A DNA stretch of 64,000 bases. Origin: Opisthorchis felineus. Taxonomy: Eukaryota; Platyhelminthes; Trematoda; Opisthorchiida; Opisthorchiidae. Both the position numbers and the translations under genes were made by a program. Positions 35,701 to 46,149 of this stretch are shown here, piece by piece. Numbering within the stretch: the stretch's first letter is position 1; the number at the start of each line of letters is the position of its first letter. The notes beneath the pieces are model-generated. The model had not been told where the DNA came from. It did no database searches and was given only the letters and a program-made list of their open reading frames with translations. The stretch lies in assembly GCA_004794785.1 (NCBI GenBank), contig SJOL01006408.1:825758-889757 (forward strand), written 5' to 3'.

Positions 35701-38700
35701 CTTGGCAACCCTGTAAAATCTCTCGAATCTCTAGGACGATAAAACTGAACCTTCTGACTTAGAATTTTAGCTCTCTACTATTCTGCGTGGAAGGCGAGCA
35801 CTGTCGAGCTATAAATGCTCGACCCTGCTTAGCTGACATTCTGACCAATCAGGGCGGCTTGCGAAGCATCCGTCCAATCGACATGATATTCGGTTATTTG
35901 GAGCGGCTCGCCTCCGGACAGTGGGTCACTAAATTGAAAGTGACCAATTGTGTAGGTCAGTGGATTCTCACCAGTGCTTTGTGTGAGTATTAAGAATGGA
36001 ATATGGGTCGGGTGGTTGGTTGTGATGGATGTACCTGCTTTTGGCCTGATAAGCAAGAAAGTTGCGTGTGTTCGGCGAGAGTGCATTTATGAGTTAAATG
36101 CCAGTTTTTTTGGAGTCGCGTAAGTTCCATAATGACAACGGTGAAGGACTTTTTCTGTGCAGCTTGCAGTGTGCCTTTTAACGTTAGGACGTTGGGGTTT
36201 TCAATTTGATGATGGATTTTCGTCCAATCAAATGAACTTTGTTGTGAACGTTTTCCTGTTCCGAGCCTTTCGAATTGTCGAAATTCACCAAACCTGTTTG
36301 AGTTTACTCGCCTTCTCTGAGGGTCATCACTCAAAGGTTGCTAGTTCACCAATCAAGGTTGAGGTCATCAAATTCGCGAATCAACAAGCCACTTTCGGGG
36401 GCTGCACGCGCAAGAGCGTAACTGACTGAAGTTAGGTCTCTACTCTACAAATTAGCCTGAAGAAATCACGTTAAACAAATCAAGTTAATGCTTTGTGGGA
36501 CGGATGCTCCTTCAAAATATCACCACTAAAGTTTATCAACATTAAAACTAACCGGAAATCTCAGTTTTAACTGGTCAAGATCCGAATTTGTCGACTGTAA
36601 GTCGCAGTCACTTATTCATTTTCACCGAGTTGTAATGCGATTCTCGGAATTGAAGCAAGAGGTACCAAACTATGATAGGCTGCGTATGACTGCAACCAGC
36701 CGGCGACACCATAAGGCCAGAAACATGGACTAAAATGGATAAAACTGCGATCGATCAGCTGTAGTCTCCTTCCTTTGACCCAGTGGCCAACTAACCATTT
36801 GGCGTAGGTGCGGAGAGAATAGGCGTAATAAGTTCACCCTATTCTGATTCACACAACTCAACTAGATGTTGGCTACTGAAAGGTTCGAACTTGGCCTCCG
36901 CAACTGCTGCCGTCATGGTTTCGCAGAACGAGAAAAATGTATATGCTTCGTGCCGTCCTGCATGTGAAGGTCATGGAGGATTCTGGAGAGCCCATTACCT
37001 CTCCCACCCTTCATGAAGCATACCTGGTTGGCCTAGTCCCCGAATTTTCGCCAAGCTAATTTCGTTTTGGAACACCAAATTGTACAGTATCATTAACAAC
37101 ACCAAGGGACAACACTCTTTTTTCAGTGCCATACAACCGTGTTAGTCTGCTTGAATAAATCCATGTATTGGAAAGAAGAAAAAAGGGGACAGGGAGGGTA
37201 ACTTGGGTCAGCCCCCCCATAAACATCCAAGGTGCCTACACGTCCAACACCCAGTCGGACAACCTGAAAAGGAATTGACGGCATGAACGCCACTGACATC
37301 GGTTATCCATCATATTGTCCATTGTGTGCAAACAAGCAGAGGGAGAGCCACGTGGGTCCTGTCTTGGCAGGCGGATGGCACCAACTGCGCGAATACTTTC
37401 GGTAACATCCTATGTTCACTTGTGTTACATCATATTCTGTCCACCTCTAGGTTTTCGCCACTCCGAATTAGATATGAACGATAACGCTCTTATTGGAAGA
37501 CGGTAACTCAGTATGCGTGACGTATGGCTCTGTCATCTTAGCTTGTGGTGCTGAGTGCATCCGCATAATGAACTACCTTCTGCTTCACCAAAGACCCGTT
37601 TTTATCATCATCATCATCATTTACAGCATGATATCAGTGTTCAACGCCGATGCTTCGCTGCCGTACTTCTCTAGCCGATTCCAGCTACATTTCTGGGACA
37701 TATTTTCTGCGATAAACAACTCAATACAAATCTGCTTGACGTTGGTGAGAGGTTCAGTTGAATTTCACCAAAATCTCTCGTTTAGAGTATTGTTTCTCAT
37801 TCAACTGGCTTGAGCAGGTTTTTATGCAATCATGTCATGATAGATAAAGGTGAAGATTAAGGTGGTGAGATGAAGTGAACTGGAAATCCGACGAATACAC
37901 TCATTTGCATTCGAATGTGATTTTCACGGGAGACAACTGAATTCCAGCTGAATCTTTTGCTTATGATGTTCTTCAATTTAATGTGCTACCCAAAAGCCGT
38001 TTTATATTTCCGTTGGCATATTATGCCATATATTGCATTATATTTTCTGGATGCAACATAAGGCTTACAGATATTTGTGGACTGTGCCTACTTGATGACC
38101 TTCGAGAAGGGCGGAGCCGGTCTTGGGCTGTTGAAGCGTTTCCCGCAACCTTATGAGTAGCTTCTTTCATGAAGTGAATATCGTTTGGTTTAGTCCATGT
38201 CACGCAGCTGAGCTAATGTAAAGCTAACATTAATTAATTTGGAGACCAGTGTCCCGTTAGAATTTAATAAACCTATGAAACACTCCATTATGGTTTCTGT
38301 AGGTTCTTCCATAGCTTGCTGCGCCCCATTTGGCGCACTCCCAAATCCCACTGGTAGGCGTGTGGGCTTATGGTCCAAGTCATTTTGATTCTTCTCCAAA
38401 CGTATATTGCAACCAAATCTTTCTTGATCAGGCGCGATTCTAAACTAATAATCCCACTTTCAAACGTTCTTTCCCTTGGCAAAAGTGTGAATGGATTGCT
38501 TGATGGGAAAGTACGGGGTGAAAATAAGTAACTTCTTCTACTGCCAGATGACGTTTGAGTACGCGGGTGTGACCAACATGCTAACACTGGTTCATCAGGA
38601 AAGCCACATTTCTCATGCACTGATAATGTCACCTCAACTGTTGCTGGAACGTTCGCAAGCCTATTGCCGAACTCGGTGAACAGATCCACGACCACCTGAT

Positions 38701-41700
38701 CAACCGTCAAGTTCTCAAGACGTGAGAGAATTATGGAGGAATATCTTTTCGAAAAATCATCCCATGCACGTGCACTGTTAAAATGACTTAACAACTATTC
38801 GAATCGGCTATTCAGCGTATCGTGACGTGAAACAACTTCTCAGCCAGATTGGAACAAAGCCAAGACAACATCAGCTGATAAACACGCAATAAAGGCAAAA
38901 CAAAGATCACAAAAAAGGTCATTCGAAAATAATCACTAATCAATCGCGAAACGTGAGCAGTCGCAGCTCGATTTCTGTCTGTCCTTCTTACTAAAGCTGA
39001 GGCAATTGTAGTGGCCGAATTAGCCGTCTTTGCTTGCACAACTTATGCACCTTAAGGCGCCTTTTAGAATTAAAATCACATGCTGAGTAAATTAACCGAA
39101 ATGTTGTCGCGCTGTGCATTCGTTAGTCCTTTTGGACCAGTTGCTCAATACTGCTTTCCAGTGTGTCTTGGCACGCATGACGAGGGGGGGGGCGCTCAGA
39201 AGACTATTCCGTGAGCCTTAAAAAGGGCGAGTGGGTCGCAATGAGCCACTTGTAGATAGTTAGAAGTGAGCTTGATATATATTTTGGCAGTTAATGTTGA
39301 AGGCTGCTAGTCAAAGGGTGGGCGAATCGAATCAAACCTTAAATCTTCAGTTGCTACTGTCTAGACTAGGGTGACCTCGCAGTATCTCAACCATGGTCAT
39401 GTACCACCGAAGAATCATTGTTTATTTATTGTTAGTTTACGTCCACTTCATAATCAACGTTACAGATCAGTGTATGTTAAACCTTTAGTGGCTCTGGAGA
39501 GAACGTGTTGCCGGTTGGATTCAGGATCAACGTTGGATTGCTCCCCATAGTTTTCTCTAGCCATTACGCGTGGATTCAAGGTATTCATGACAACCTGTGA
39601 AATAAAAAAGCGCACCAAATTTGGGTATCATATTTTCCTCTGCGGAGACTGTCATAAGCAGTTCAGTACAATTAGGTCCTCTCCAAAATGTTCTTAGAAA
39701 GCTTGAAATTCTTTGTGGAACGACGAATGATACACGATGGTTCCAATTTATTGATAAATTCGTTTCAGTAAGAATTGACCGCAGTCACTCGTATGAGGGC
39801 GGTGAATTTTAGCGTTGTTCTGCCGTTAATTAAGTGTGAGGCAATATATTCCAACAAAACACAGTATCCCTGAAAATTCTATATTGAACAAAAGCGAGAC
39901 GAGTACTGAAGATCACGTTAGTGAGACATTCGTGTGACTCCAATGATTCGTTAGAACCATCTGAGTTATTGATATACTGACGAATGAGTGGGGGCAACAT
40001 GCACAACCGGAACTCAGAAGTGTTATGTGTAACAAATGTAATATTGAAAGCATACGTTTGGTCGCGTGGCTGGATCGAATTCCCCCGACAATCACGTAAC
40101 TTCCTCACGGGAATGCTTCTGTCCGTTATTCTCTCGTCTGCTTGATATTCCGAGGAAAATAACGTTTTTCGGAGTAACTGTAACTCCGAAGCTTTTCTTG
40201 ATACGGGCTTTTATGAAGACGAACGGTGTGTGAAATAGTGTTCTGGTGTGAATTGTAAATGCTGGATGGCAAGAAATTCTTCCCACACTGCTGCGATGTG
40301 ACACCATGCGTTATATCTTGCCTTTCTTAAGAAACGTATCAGGTCATGAATGTACCAATTTTTTCGTTTTATCATAAGCATTCCTAAGCTGCTTGGTAGA
40401 TGCGTTCCTAGAACGTAATCAACGTTGGGGCCATTTGTGCATATTGGAATTTTGCTTGCAATTTTCATGATATACCTTAACGCCAGGAGCAGCGAAATAT
40501 ATAAGCCTACATGCCTATTTTGGGTCACTCGCGGCCTTTTCATTTAGGTTGGAACATATATTTCATGCAGCACGGTTAAGACTATCAATGCGGCAGATTG
40601 CCAAAGGTCATGTGCGTCAACTACCAAATGAAGCCGGCTTCTCACGTACAACAGAGGATAACTAAATGAATTTCATGTTTTGACAACTAGGCTGTAATAT
40701 TTTCGGAACGTCTTTTTCAGGATTAGGAAAAAGCTCCATGATGTTAGTCCCACTTTGCTTTACTTGACTCAGTTCGGTCAGGATGGCTGACCTTGAAGCA
40801 GCTGGTCACGAGATCGAAGTACGGAGCATATCCGAATGCCTCCCACTGGTAGCATCATTACTCGATTGGGTCACGTATGGTCATATGCGGAACCTGCTTC
40901 AACGGCTCAAGAATTACAGTCCTGCAACGGAGTCTTCACAATTTTCGGACGGGATTACGACACAGGTTGTGTGTAACACGACACTGCTGAAACTCTCGTG
41001 ACGCTCATTATTTGCTGGCGTTACGACTGACTTTGTGCACCAGAACCTAGAGTGCCATAGTTTTAATTCTCCATGAGTTTTACAGAAATGGGTTTGATTT
41101 AGATGACCACTTTACGAGTGCCTATTGTGCTTTTCATGGCTTGCACACGTAGCCCGTGAGCTTTTATCAGGTAGGCACAGTCGGCTACTCATGCTATCCG
41201 GGCTTTTTTCGGCGCGAAGTTCGATGCTCCTTCGGTGTGCTAATAGTGAGACATGTCTGCCAGTGAGTGAACGGTTTTGTGCATGAGGTGTGAAGACTTA
41301 CGCCGGATTGTTCCTTCGTACGAGTAACAAGATGATTGTGGCATACATTGCTGTTCCTGCAAGGAGGCGCTTGATATTTCACTTGCGAACAGACCTGTTA
41401 CTTTGATGGAAGATCTTGCTGAAAGACTAAGATGTTCCAAACTTTTGTGTAATTTTGATCTTCCCACCATCTTTTCCCCGACCCGCATATCGTTAGTTTG
41501 TCTTCCAATGAGGGCACATACTGGGACACCATTGTATCCTGGCTTTTCAACCAACCAGAATCGACAAAAAGCAATAAAAGGGCTGGCCCTACTGTGCGAG
41601 CCGTGAACTGACATTGTATTTCCCATCTAGAATACTTTGGCGCTGATTATTCTCTGCGCTGCAACGGCAGTTTTACAAATGGGTACGAGTGCTATATCCT

Positions 41701-44579
41701 ACGGCAGCATGCCTGCTTTTTGCCTCCAAAGTGAATAAAATAGTGAGACTCTTGTTTCACTCCATGATTTAGATATTGACAAGACTTTTCAATCAGCACC
41801 TCGTTCAACCCCGTTGGCCATTCAGCAGAATTTCATGAGTGAAACTAATAATTTCAATGTTTCGATTCATTTTGTTTTAAATGGGTGTGTATTTATTTGG
41901 TGGGAACTAAACGTTTCACCATTTTGCGGTTGTGTTATCCTGGTGGGTCAGTGTTTTATCTCTCATGACCTAATAAGCGTTTATCACCCTCACAAATCAC
42001 GTTTTGAATCATCTAAGTATCGTTTGAAATCTATTTGATGTTCTAACGATTTAGTTTCTGTTTTCACCTCACCCTTCTTTCACGTCCACCCTTCACTTCA
42101 CCAACCAGACATGAAAGCTACTCACGCTGTGCATCCTGTGAGTTTTGGGTCGGAAACCACATTGGCGAGTATATTGGATGCGACAATGAATCAGTACCCA
42201 CTACACACCAATAGTATGTCTGATAACCCCGTTGATAGTGGGTATCATGATTCGATGATAGACACTTCGCTAGATTTGTCCACTCAGTGTTCCAATAGCC
42301 CAAGGCGACTGGTTTCACATCAGACAGAGGCAGGTAGATCACCGCCACCACCACCGATCGAGGATTTTCTACTGTCTGATGTCTTTACCAAAATAGGTTG
42401 CCATCCGTTAGAAGACACGGTAAAAACCAGCAGTCAGTTTCGAGCGCAGTTATCACGGGGCCGCCAACGGGGACGTTTACTGCCTGATCTTTCAGACAAA
42501 TTGACCGGACAGTACTTCAGCGCGCTAGCTGATATAACCACCTCTCAAAGTTCGAACGGTACAAGCAATGAGTCTGCAGACAGCAGGACCGTCATGCTTT
42601 CCAATCGTCCAAGTGAGCATTTGTTGTTTTCCAGAAAATGTGTGAACAAATTAATGCGATTTTAAAATTTTCTCCCCTAACCTTGCTTTCATCTTGAACG
42701 TCGTCCTAGTGATATTCTCCGGGATCACCTGATTTTTGGTTTTGTGTCACACACACTAAAGTGTAACATTGTTTTTGTAGTCTCAAGAAGGTTTCCTTTT
42801 CATCAACCTAACCACAAGCCAACCAAATTATCCCTCACCAATATAGACTAACAAACAGGTGGATACTCAGTTCTTCCATCCACACTTTGCTCTTAGTTCG
42901 TTTGTTCGTTTAAATTTTCCAAGTGACCGGTAGAATTTTGAAAACAAATTGACCAAGCAATGAGCAGTTGTGTGCTCTTTACTTCTTATGCGTGAAAACC
43001 CCTCTATGGAAAGTCAACAAGGGAAATTCCGGTATTTGAGTTCTGATTTTTACTTAGAATAACTAGTCAGGTCTCCCAGCTCTATGAGGGTGATTCTCGA
43101 GTAAATCGAATTTTGTCTTCATAGAGGAACCTAGAGGTCATTTTTAGGAAATTTAGTCGTGCTTGTGGATTAGGACCCTGCGGCAGTGCGCAATAATGCT
43201 TACTTTCACTGGCAGTCACGCATTTGCCGGCCTGTTGGCACCACCACTCCTAAAGTTCTCACTAACAGAAAACGCCCGTCTCCTGTCCTGAAATCACACT
43301 TATGTTATCAGCTGTCATCTCTAATAGCCGGCTATCCGTTGACGTCTCTGCGTAAAAGGTGTGCATGGGTTACCGCTGACACGAAAGCTGATCGATTTTA
43401 GCCAATCTACGAAACATTAAATAGCCCTTTGTTTACTTGTCCCGTACACTTCTGCTACTATCTATCGTACCAGGGGGACCGTACACCAAAAGACTAAAAT
43501 GAAAACATCTCAATTCATCCTAATTAGCTTGGACTGATGCGGTTTCTCTAGGCTTTTCGGGCACAACATGCTTGAACAGAATGTGAAAACAGAGTCCGTG
43601 CGAATGGCATCCTTTGAACCATCCGATAAAGTACACGGACATGGACACACTCGAGAGTATTTTAATTGAACAGCGTAAATATTTCCAGGGTTAATATCAA
43701 TCCTGCCGGGATTCAAAAGTTATACAATCAAAGGAATAGCTTATCTGACACTTTCAGTTCTGTGAGTCTATTTTCTCCAACACCTAATGCCAATGTACGG
43801 AAACGCCGGTGGCCTAGGTAAGTGATTTGGGCAAGTATATGGGTATTTGGGTATCTTCATGCGCACTGGGCTGCACCGAATTGGCAAGCAACGGTGACGC
43901 AGTTACATCGTGGTCTACCTGACAATCATACAACGAGTGGAGCAAATAAATGAATAACACGTGATTTTTGGAGCGTCGCCAGGTAGCTTTAGGCCAAGGT
44001 TATGAGAAACCGGAATTTTCTGGTACACGCAGTATGTTATATTTTGAATGGTTGAAGTATAGAGGCACGAAAATGTGAAGAACGTGGTTGAGGCATGATT
44101 TCCGCTCATCTGGCATTATTATTTCTGCGTGAGTACTATTCAGCGAACAGACCAACGACCATCTATGCCACATGAGCTACCAACATTCTCCTCTATAGCA
44201 TACAATAAATTCCTACTGCGATATGCTTCTCCTCGTTTGCCCGAATCTCTCAATCGTAAAATGATGGACTAAATTACTTTCTCATTAATTCAAATTGAAT
44301 TGTTCACGACGTTCCAAAATGCACCACACTGCTATTTTGGTTTTCTTGACAGAAGAACGCAGTACATCGGTATCCAGACAACGTCCTTCAGAACCAGACC
44401 ATTCAATTCAGCAGCATTATCGATCACCAAGTTATCCAGACTTCTACTCTTCTCAATTTTCCCAACCTCAGTCTTTTGTGCAACGGCCTGATTGGTCTTC
44501 AGACATCAATAACCCTTTGGGGTTATTGAGTGCAGATCAGGAGAATATCGAACAACGAGGTTCAGTCCCTGAAACGTGA
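29363..44579 (+). CDS. Five-exon 3' half of a large gene; probable membrane protein with long Ser/Pro-rich tail
   Basis: Exons 29363-29779, 32538-32923, 34109-34769, 42109-42612 and 44353-44579 join with all phases matching (1, 0, 1, 1) and give 730 codons plus a stop at 44577-44579. The split codons make Gly139, Asp488 and Lys656. Residues 1-12 (ALIVWLIRCRHY) look like the end of a transmembrane span whose start lies in an exon not found. The rest is hydrophilic, rich in Ser, with basic clusters at about 221-240 and 449-470 and a five-proline run at 566-570. No enzymatic domain is visible, so a long cytoplasmic tail of a receptor or adhesion protein is my inference. Introns are 2758, 1185, 7339 and 1740 bases and hold mobile-element debris. 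AATAAA at 45176-45181 may end the transcript. The family is not recognised. Confidence 0.72.
30440..31040 (+). mobile_element. RTE/SR2-like LINE fragment in intron of large gene
   Basis: It has the same C-terminal LINE region as 2740-3285 but is better kept. DKFVYLSS near 30472 is followed by VKDDIELRIGKFRGAFA, then PRHLWRRCDMSLTVKGRVYN, AVVRSVLISGSGTWPLRVED, LYGLQWVVHVIRMPQNRLPR and CRIPGWGLR near 31005. The blocks follow the family order. It carries stop codons (near 30761 and 30768) and a frameshift, so it is dead. It is inserted in the sense orientation of the host gene. Confidence 0.88.
32538..32923 (+). CDS. Large gene, second visible exon
   Basis: Acceptor CTTGTTTTCAG and donor TTGTTGC|GTAAGT are both strong. 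The 128 full codons include PERIYVGDCSG near the start, a strongly basic part (SKKSVTRESKRTNRSKRGSR) and the acidic/tyrosine stretch DEGYYNMNTS at the end. The basic cluster could bind phospholipid or act as a nuclear or trafficking signal; nothing decides which. Confidence 0.75.
33740..33850 (-). repeat. Hammerhead-repeat remnant in intron
   Basis: Contains AAGTTGCTCAAAA, ATCGGTTTCGCCATGTTCGG and GGCTTATCAGTAAGCC. On the minus strand the ribozyme core reads CUGAUAA instead of CUGAUGA, and GAAACCGAUAA replaces GAAACCGGUC, so both the core and the cleavage site are mutated. Only about a third of the monomer remains. Confidence 0.55.
34109..34769 (+). CDS. Large gene, third visible exon
   Basis: Acceptor TTTTCTTTCTGATCACGCAG and donor CGAG|GTAAGA. 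It encodes 220 residues starting RFDDMGSLDNDNFLYSLEKA. It has a proline-rich centre (RFPAPGPPVAGW) and a basic end (IPRRRAAQKNKTRQ, then EPRKERK). The other forward frames inside it are also open for 77-94 codons but fit no splice sites. Confidence 0.78.
35565..35665 (-). mobile_element. PLE 3' tail remnant in intron
   Basis: The words GTTGGTTTGTTCGCTGAGCT, GGCAATTTGATTGCGAACG and TTTCATCATC match the minus-strand end of the PLE at 51.54-51.60 kb closely. The part that should carry CUGAUGA is lost. A downstream word GAGCTATCAACATTCTCCT is shared with 44188-44206. Confidence 0.55.
35790..37200. other. Intronic sequence without a recognised feature
   Basis: Open frames on both strands (35787-35993 +, 35829-36334 -, 36157-36429 +) overlap and have no domain. 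I could not class 36720-37020, which reads like old repeat DNA. Confidence 0.35.
37210..37490 (+). repeat. Dispersed repeat B, copy 2
   Basis: Partner of 26740-26995. GCCACTGACATCGGTTATCC, AGCCACGTGGGTCCTG and TCTGTCCACCTCTAGGTTTTC align with blocks in that copy in the same order and spacing. It is non-coding. Confidence 0.45.
37604..37620 (+). repeat. ATC microsatellite
   Basis: A short uninterrupted ATC run in the long intron of the + strand gene. Confidence 0.9.
37865..38185. repeat. Foldback pair of hammerhead repeats in intron
   Basis: The left arm (37865-38045) reads in the orientation of 12892-13215: AATACACTCATTTGCA, TTTTCACGGGAGAC, TATGATGTTCTTCAATTTAA. The right arm (38035-38185) is inverted: GTGCCTACTTGATGACC, AAGGGCGGAGCCGGTC, CAACCTTATGAGTAGC. 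The right-arm ribozyme (38083-38130, +) lies in the sense orientation of the host gene but is damaged: CUGAUGA is UUGAUGA and GAAA is GGAG. Confidence 0.65.
38600..38700 (+). mobile_element. PLE 3' hammerhead-region remnant in intron
   Basis: TCATGCACTGATAATGTCACC, CTGGAACGTTCGCAAGC and CCGAACTCGGTGAACAGATC match, in order, the region at 48.66-48.75 and 51.57-51.61 kb. The core is CUGAUAA and GAAAC is GGAAC, so it is not expected to cleave. Confidence 0.55.
39184..39192 (+). repeat. Run of nine G
   Basis: A homopolymer G run in the long intron; a matching C run of nine lies at 44939-44947. Of note only as a likely sequencing-error site. Confidence 0.8.
39830..40543 (-). pseudogene. Long minus-strand reading frame broken by one stop
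   Basis: A single minus-strand frame runs 238 codons from ATG 40543 to TAA 39830 with just one in-frame stop (TAA at 40213-40211); about eleven stops would be expected by chance. The first part (110 codons) includes PSSLGMLMIKRKNWYIHD and ARYNAWCHIAAVWEEFL. The second (126 codons) includes TYAFNITFVTHNTSEFRL and ESHECLTNVIFSTRLAF. No domain is recognised. It lies antisense inside the 7.3-kb intron of the + strand gene. It could be a decayed retroelement or gene, or chance. Confidence 0.3.
40550..41080. other. Intronic sequence with one unexplained frame
   Basis: The frame from ATG 40783 to TGA 41001 (+) begins MADLEAAGHEIEVRSISE and continues into LLDWVTYGHMRNLLQRLK, with a mildly helical, protein-like make-up. 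A possible acceptor (TTTACTTGACTCAG) precedes it. No family was recognised, and the phase of the neighbouring exons does not need it. Confidence 0.2.
41085..41205 (-). repeat. Hammerhead-repeat remnant in intron
   Basis: TTTTATCAGGTAGGCACAGT with flanking CATGGCTTGCACACG shows the ribozyme region of the ~293-bp repeat. On the minus strand the core reads CUGAUAA and the stem II/GAAA part is gone. Confidence 0.4.
41240..41626 (-). CDS. Unidentified minus-strand open frame in intron
   Basis: There are 128 open codons from ATG 41626 to TAG 41240. The product starts MGNTMSVHGSHSRASPF and has FWLVEKPGYNGVPVCALIG, which faintly resembles the GVP-ALIDTGA block of retroviral-like proteases. The catalytic DTG is absent (GRQ in its place), so if it is an LTR-element protease it is dead. 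No neighbouring RT or integrase is seen. It may also be chance. Confidence 0.2.
   Translation of the reverse strand: MGNTMSVHGSHSRASPFIAFCRFWLVEKPGYNGVPVCALIGRQTNDMRVGEKMVGRSKLHKSLEHLSLSARSSIKVTGLFASEISSASLQEQQCMPQSSCYSYEGTIRRKSSHLMHKTVHSLADMSHY
42109..42612 (+). CDS. Large gene, fourth visible exon
   Basis: The acceptor is CACTTCACCAACCAG and the donor CCAA|GTGAGC. It encodes 167 full codons with DNPVDSGYHDSMIDTSLDLS, then RSPPPPPIEDF. A DSG-Y motif and a proline run are typical of docking regions in signalling proteins, but no specific partner can be named. Confidence 0.75.
42613..44352 (+). other. Last intron of large gene
   Basis: It contains no supported exon. A short PLE tail remnant at 44145-44175 (CAGCGAACAGACCAACGACC) matches the extreme end of the PLE at 51.53-51.56 kb, and GAGCTACCAACATTCTCCTC follows as in the 35.6-kb remnant. 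Confidence 0.5.
44353..44579 (+). CDS. Large gene, last exon
   Basis: The acceptor is TTGGTTTTCTTGACAG. The frame runs 74 codons from ERSTSVSRQRPSEPDH to GSVPET and TGA. It is rich in Ser, Pro, Gln and Tyr (YRSPSYPDFYSSQFSQPQSF). The three-residue end PET is not a class I PDZ ligand (the last residue is Thr). Confidence 0.7.
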
Positions 44580-45830
44580 TATTTTACCCGGCGATGTATG
44601 ATGTTGAGGCAACTTCGCGTAACTGTGTGATCGATTCCTTTGTTGACTTTACTCTTGTCATACCGAACCACCTGTGATATATCTCTAACATTTGCATGTA
44701 TGATTGCTTTAAGAACACTGAGTACAATGTAGGTGAGCTAGAAAGCACAGGACGCACTTTCCTTACTGTTCAGATACCATTTCGTATATATTGTAGCGAC
44801 GGAGTACGGTTATTTTCTTGCAATATCCCACCATCTTGGAACTCCTGATGACCAAGACAAATCCATGACAAACGCGTCTGCTTACGCTGCACAGCGTCTG
44901 GCTTTTTCATTCATTTGGGAATCGTGTGACATTTCGCACCCCCCCCCTATCAAGAGGCCATATCGGTTTACGTTTTTCTATTCGTTTCTTGCGCGACTGC
45001 AATATTTTCTAAGTAGGAGCTTAAACCCCTACAGCATTTTACCTTCCCCTATCCCTACATCCAGACCCTCATCGAGCACCTCTCTGATGTATTGTTCCGT
45101 GGAGGTGATAATCACCCATTTTATGGACAAACAACTCACCGTCTAATCAAAGTTGAATCTTATTATAGTAATCAGAATAAACAAAACCAATATTACTAAC
45201 TGCTGCTTGTTTAGTTCAATATTTTCTGACCTGAGCCACGGAATGAGTCACTAGGGGGACCCAATGCTCCATAGAGTGGCGGCTCAGTGGAGATGTTTAG
45301 CGGCGTCAGAATGTCGGCGCTCTTCAAAACGCGATAGGCTACCAGTTTTCCTTGTTTATCTCCTGTTGTCTTGGATCTTTTTCCGTCCCATACATTAGGT
45401 CATATAGGGTAGATGCTGTTGGCAGCGGCAGCTTCCTACGGTGACCTTTTGTTGTTTGTGCAATTCCCGTTACCGTCCGCATAGAATTGGTCCTGTGGCG
45501 ACAGCTTCAGCATAGTTGTACCAGATCACGCTGTTTCCTTACTGTAATTCCTTACTTGTCTGCATTTCTTCCATTCGATATGATCTAAAGTTCCAACCAA
45601 TTTTAGGTGGTTAACCTGCCTGAGTTAATCTCAAACAGGCTCCACAAAAGTGTATTCCAGATTACACAGGAGAAACTCATAAGTGGCGAAAGAAAGTGTT
45701 TCGTGTTATTACGGCATCAATTAGGACGAAAACGGCAGCTGACTGTCGGCGAGTTTTTTCAGCCCTTAAACGTTTCCTAATTTACATCACCAATGGCGAT
45801 GTCAGGGACCTTCCAGTCAAAAATTTTAGA
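44580..45830. other. 3' flank of large gene, including probable 3' UTR
   Basis: AATAAA at 45176-45181, about 600 bases after the stop, could end the transcript. The frame 44865-45146 (+) shows no sign of coding. Beyond 45200 I see only unclassified sequence. Confidence 0.4.
45176..45181 (+). terminator. Candidate poly(A) signal of the large gene
   Basis: Canonical AATAAA followed by an A-rich stretch, about 600 bases after the stop at 44579. It is the first canonical one I noticed downstream. Transcript data would be needed to confirm it. Confidence 0.3.
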
Positions 45831-45834
45831 CCCT

Positions 45835-46145
45835 AATCACTGGACTATCTCGGGCAATTTGGGTTCAAGTAGAACATAAGTTTGACGGAAGCTGGGGGGC
45901 TACGCCTACCTGATGAGCCTCAAGAAGGGCGAAGCTGGTCGCGCTCCGTTGGAGAGTTTTCAGCAGCCTTATGAGTATACAATGTATACAGTACATTGTG
46001 ATGCCTCGAATGTCGTACCAACGGAAACATGAGGCGGCCTAGTGGGGCACATTCATTTTAAGAAGAACATCATCAAAGAGCGATTCAGCTGGGTTCGAAG
46101 CGAGTCTCCTACGAAAACCGTAGTGGTATGCAGATAAGTGCGTTG
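45835..46145 (+). repeat. Hammerhead repeat, near-complete inverted copy
   Basis: An almost complete monomer opposite in direction to the 12.9-kb copy: GGGTTCAAGTAGAACATAAG, the ribozyme region at 45901-45950, GAGTTTTCAGCAGCC, TCGAATGTCGTACCAACG and GAAACATGAGGCGGCCTAG. The ribozyme keeps CUGAUGA, stem II GCCU/GGGC with loop CAAGAA, and a GUC site. But GAAA is GAAG and stem I pairing is broken at two positions, so activity is doubtful. Confidence 0.72.
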
Positions 46146-46149
46146 GTCA

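Noticed and set aside
38288..38794. 168-codon open frame (-)
   Set aside because: Part of it is the antisense of the PLE hammerhead-region remnant at 38.6 kb, so the frame is accidental.
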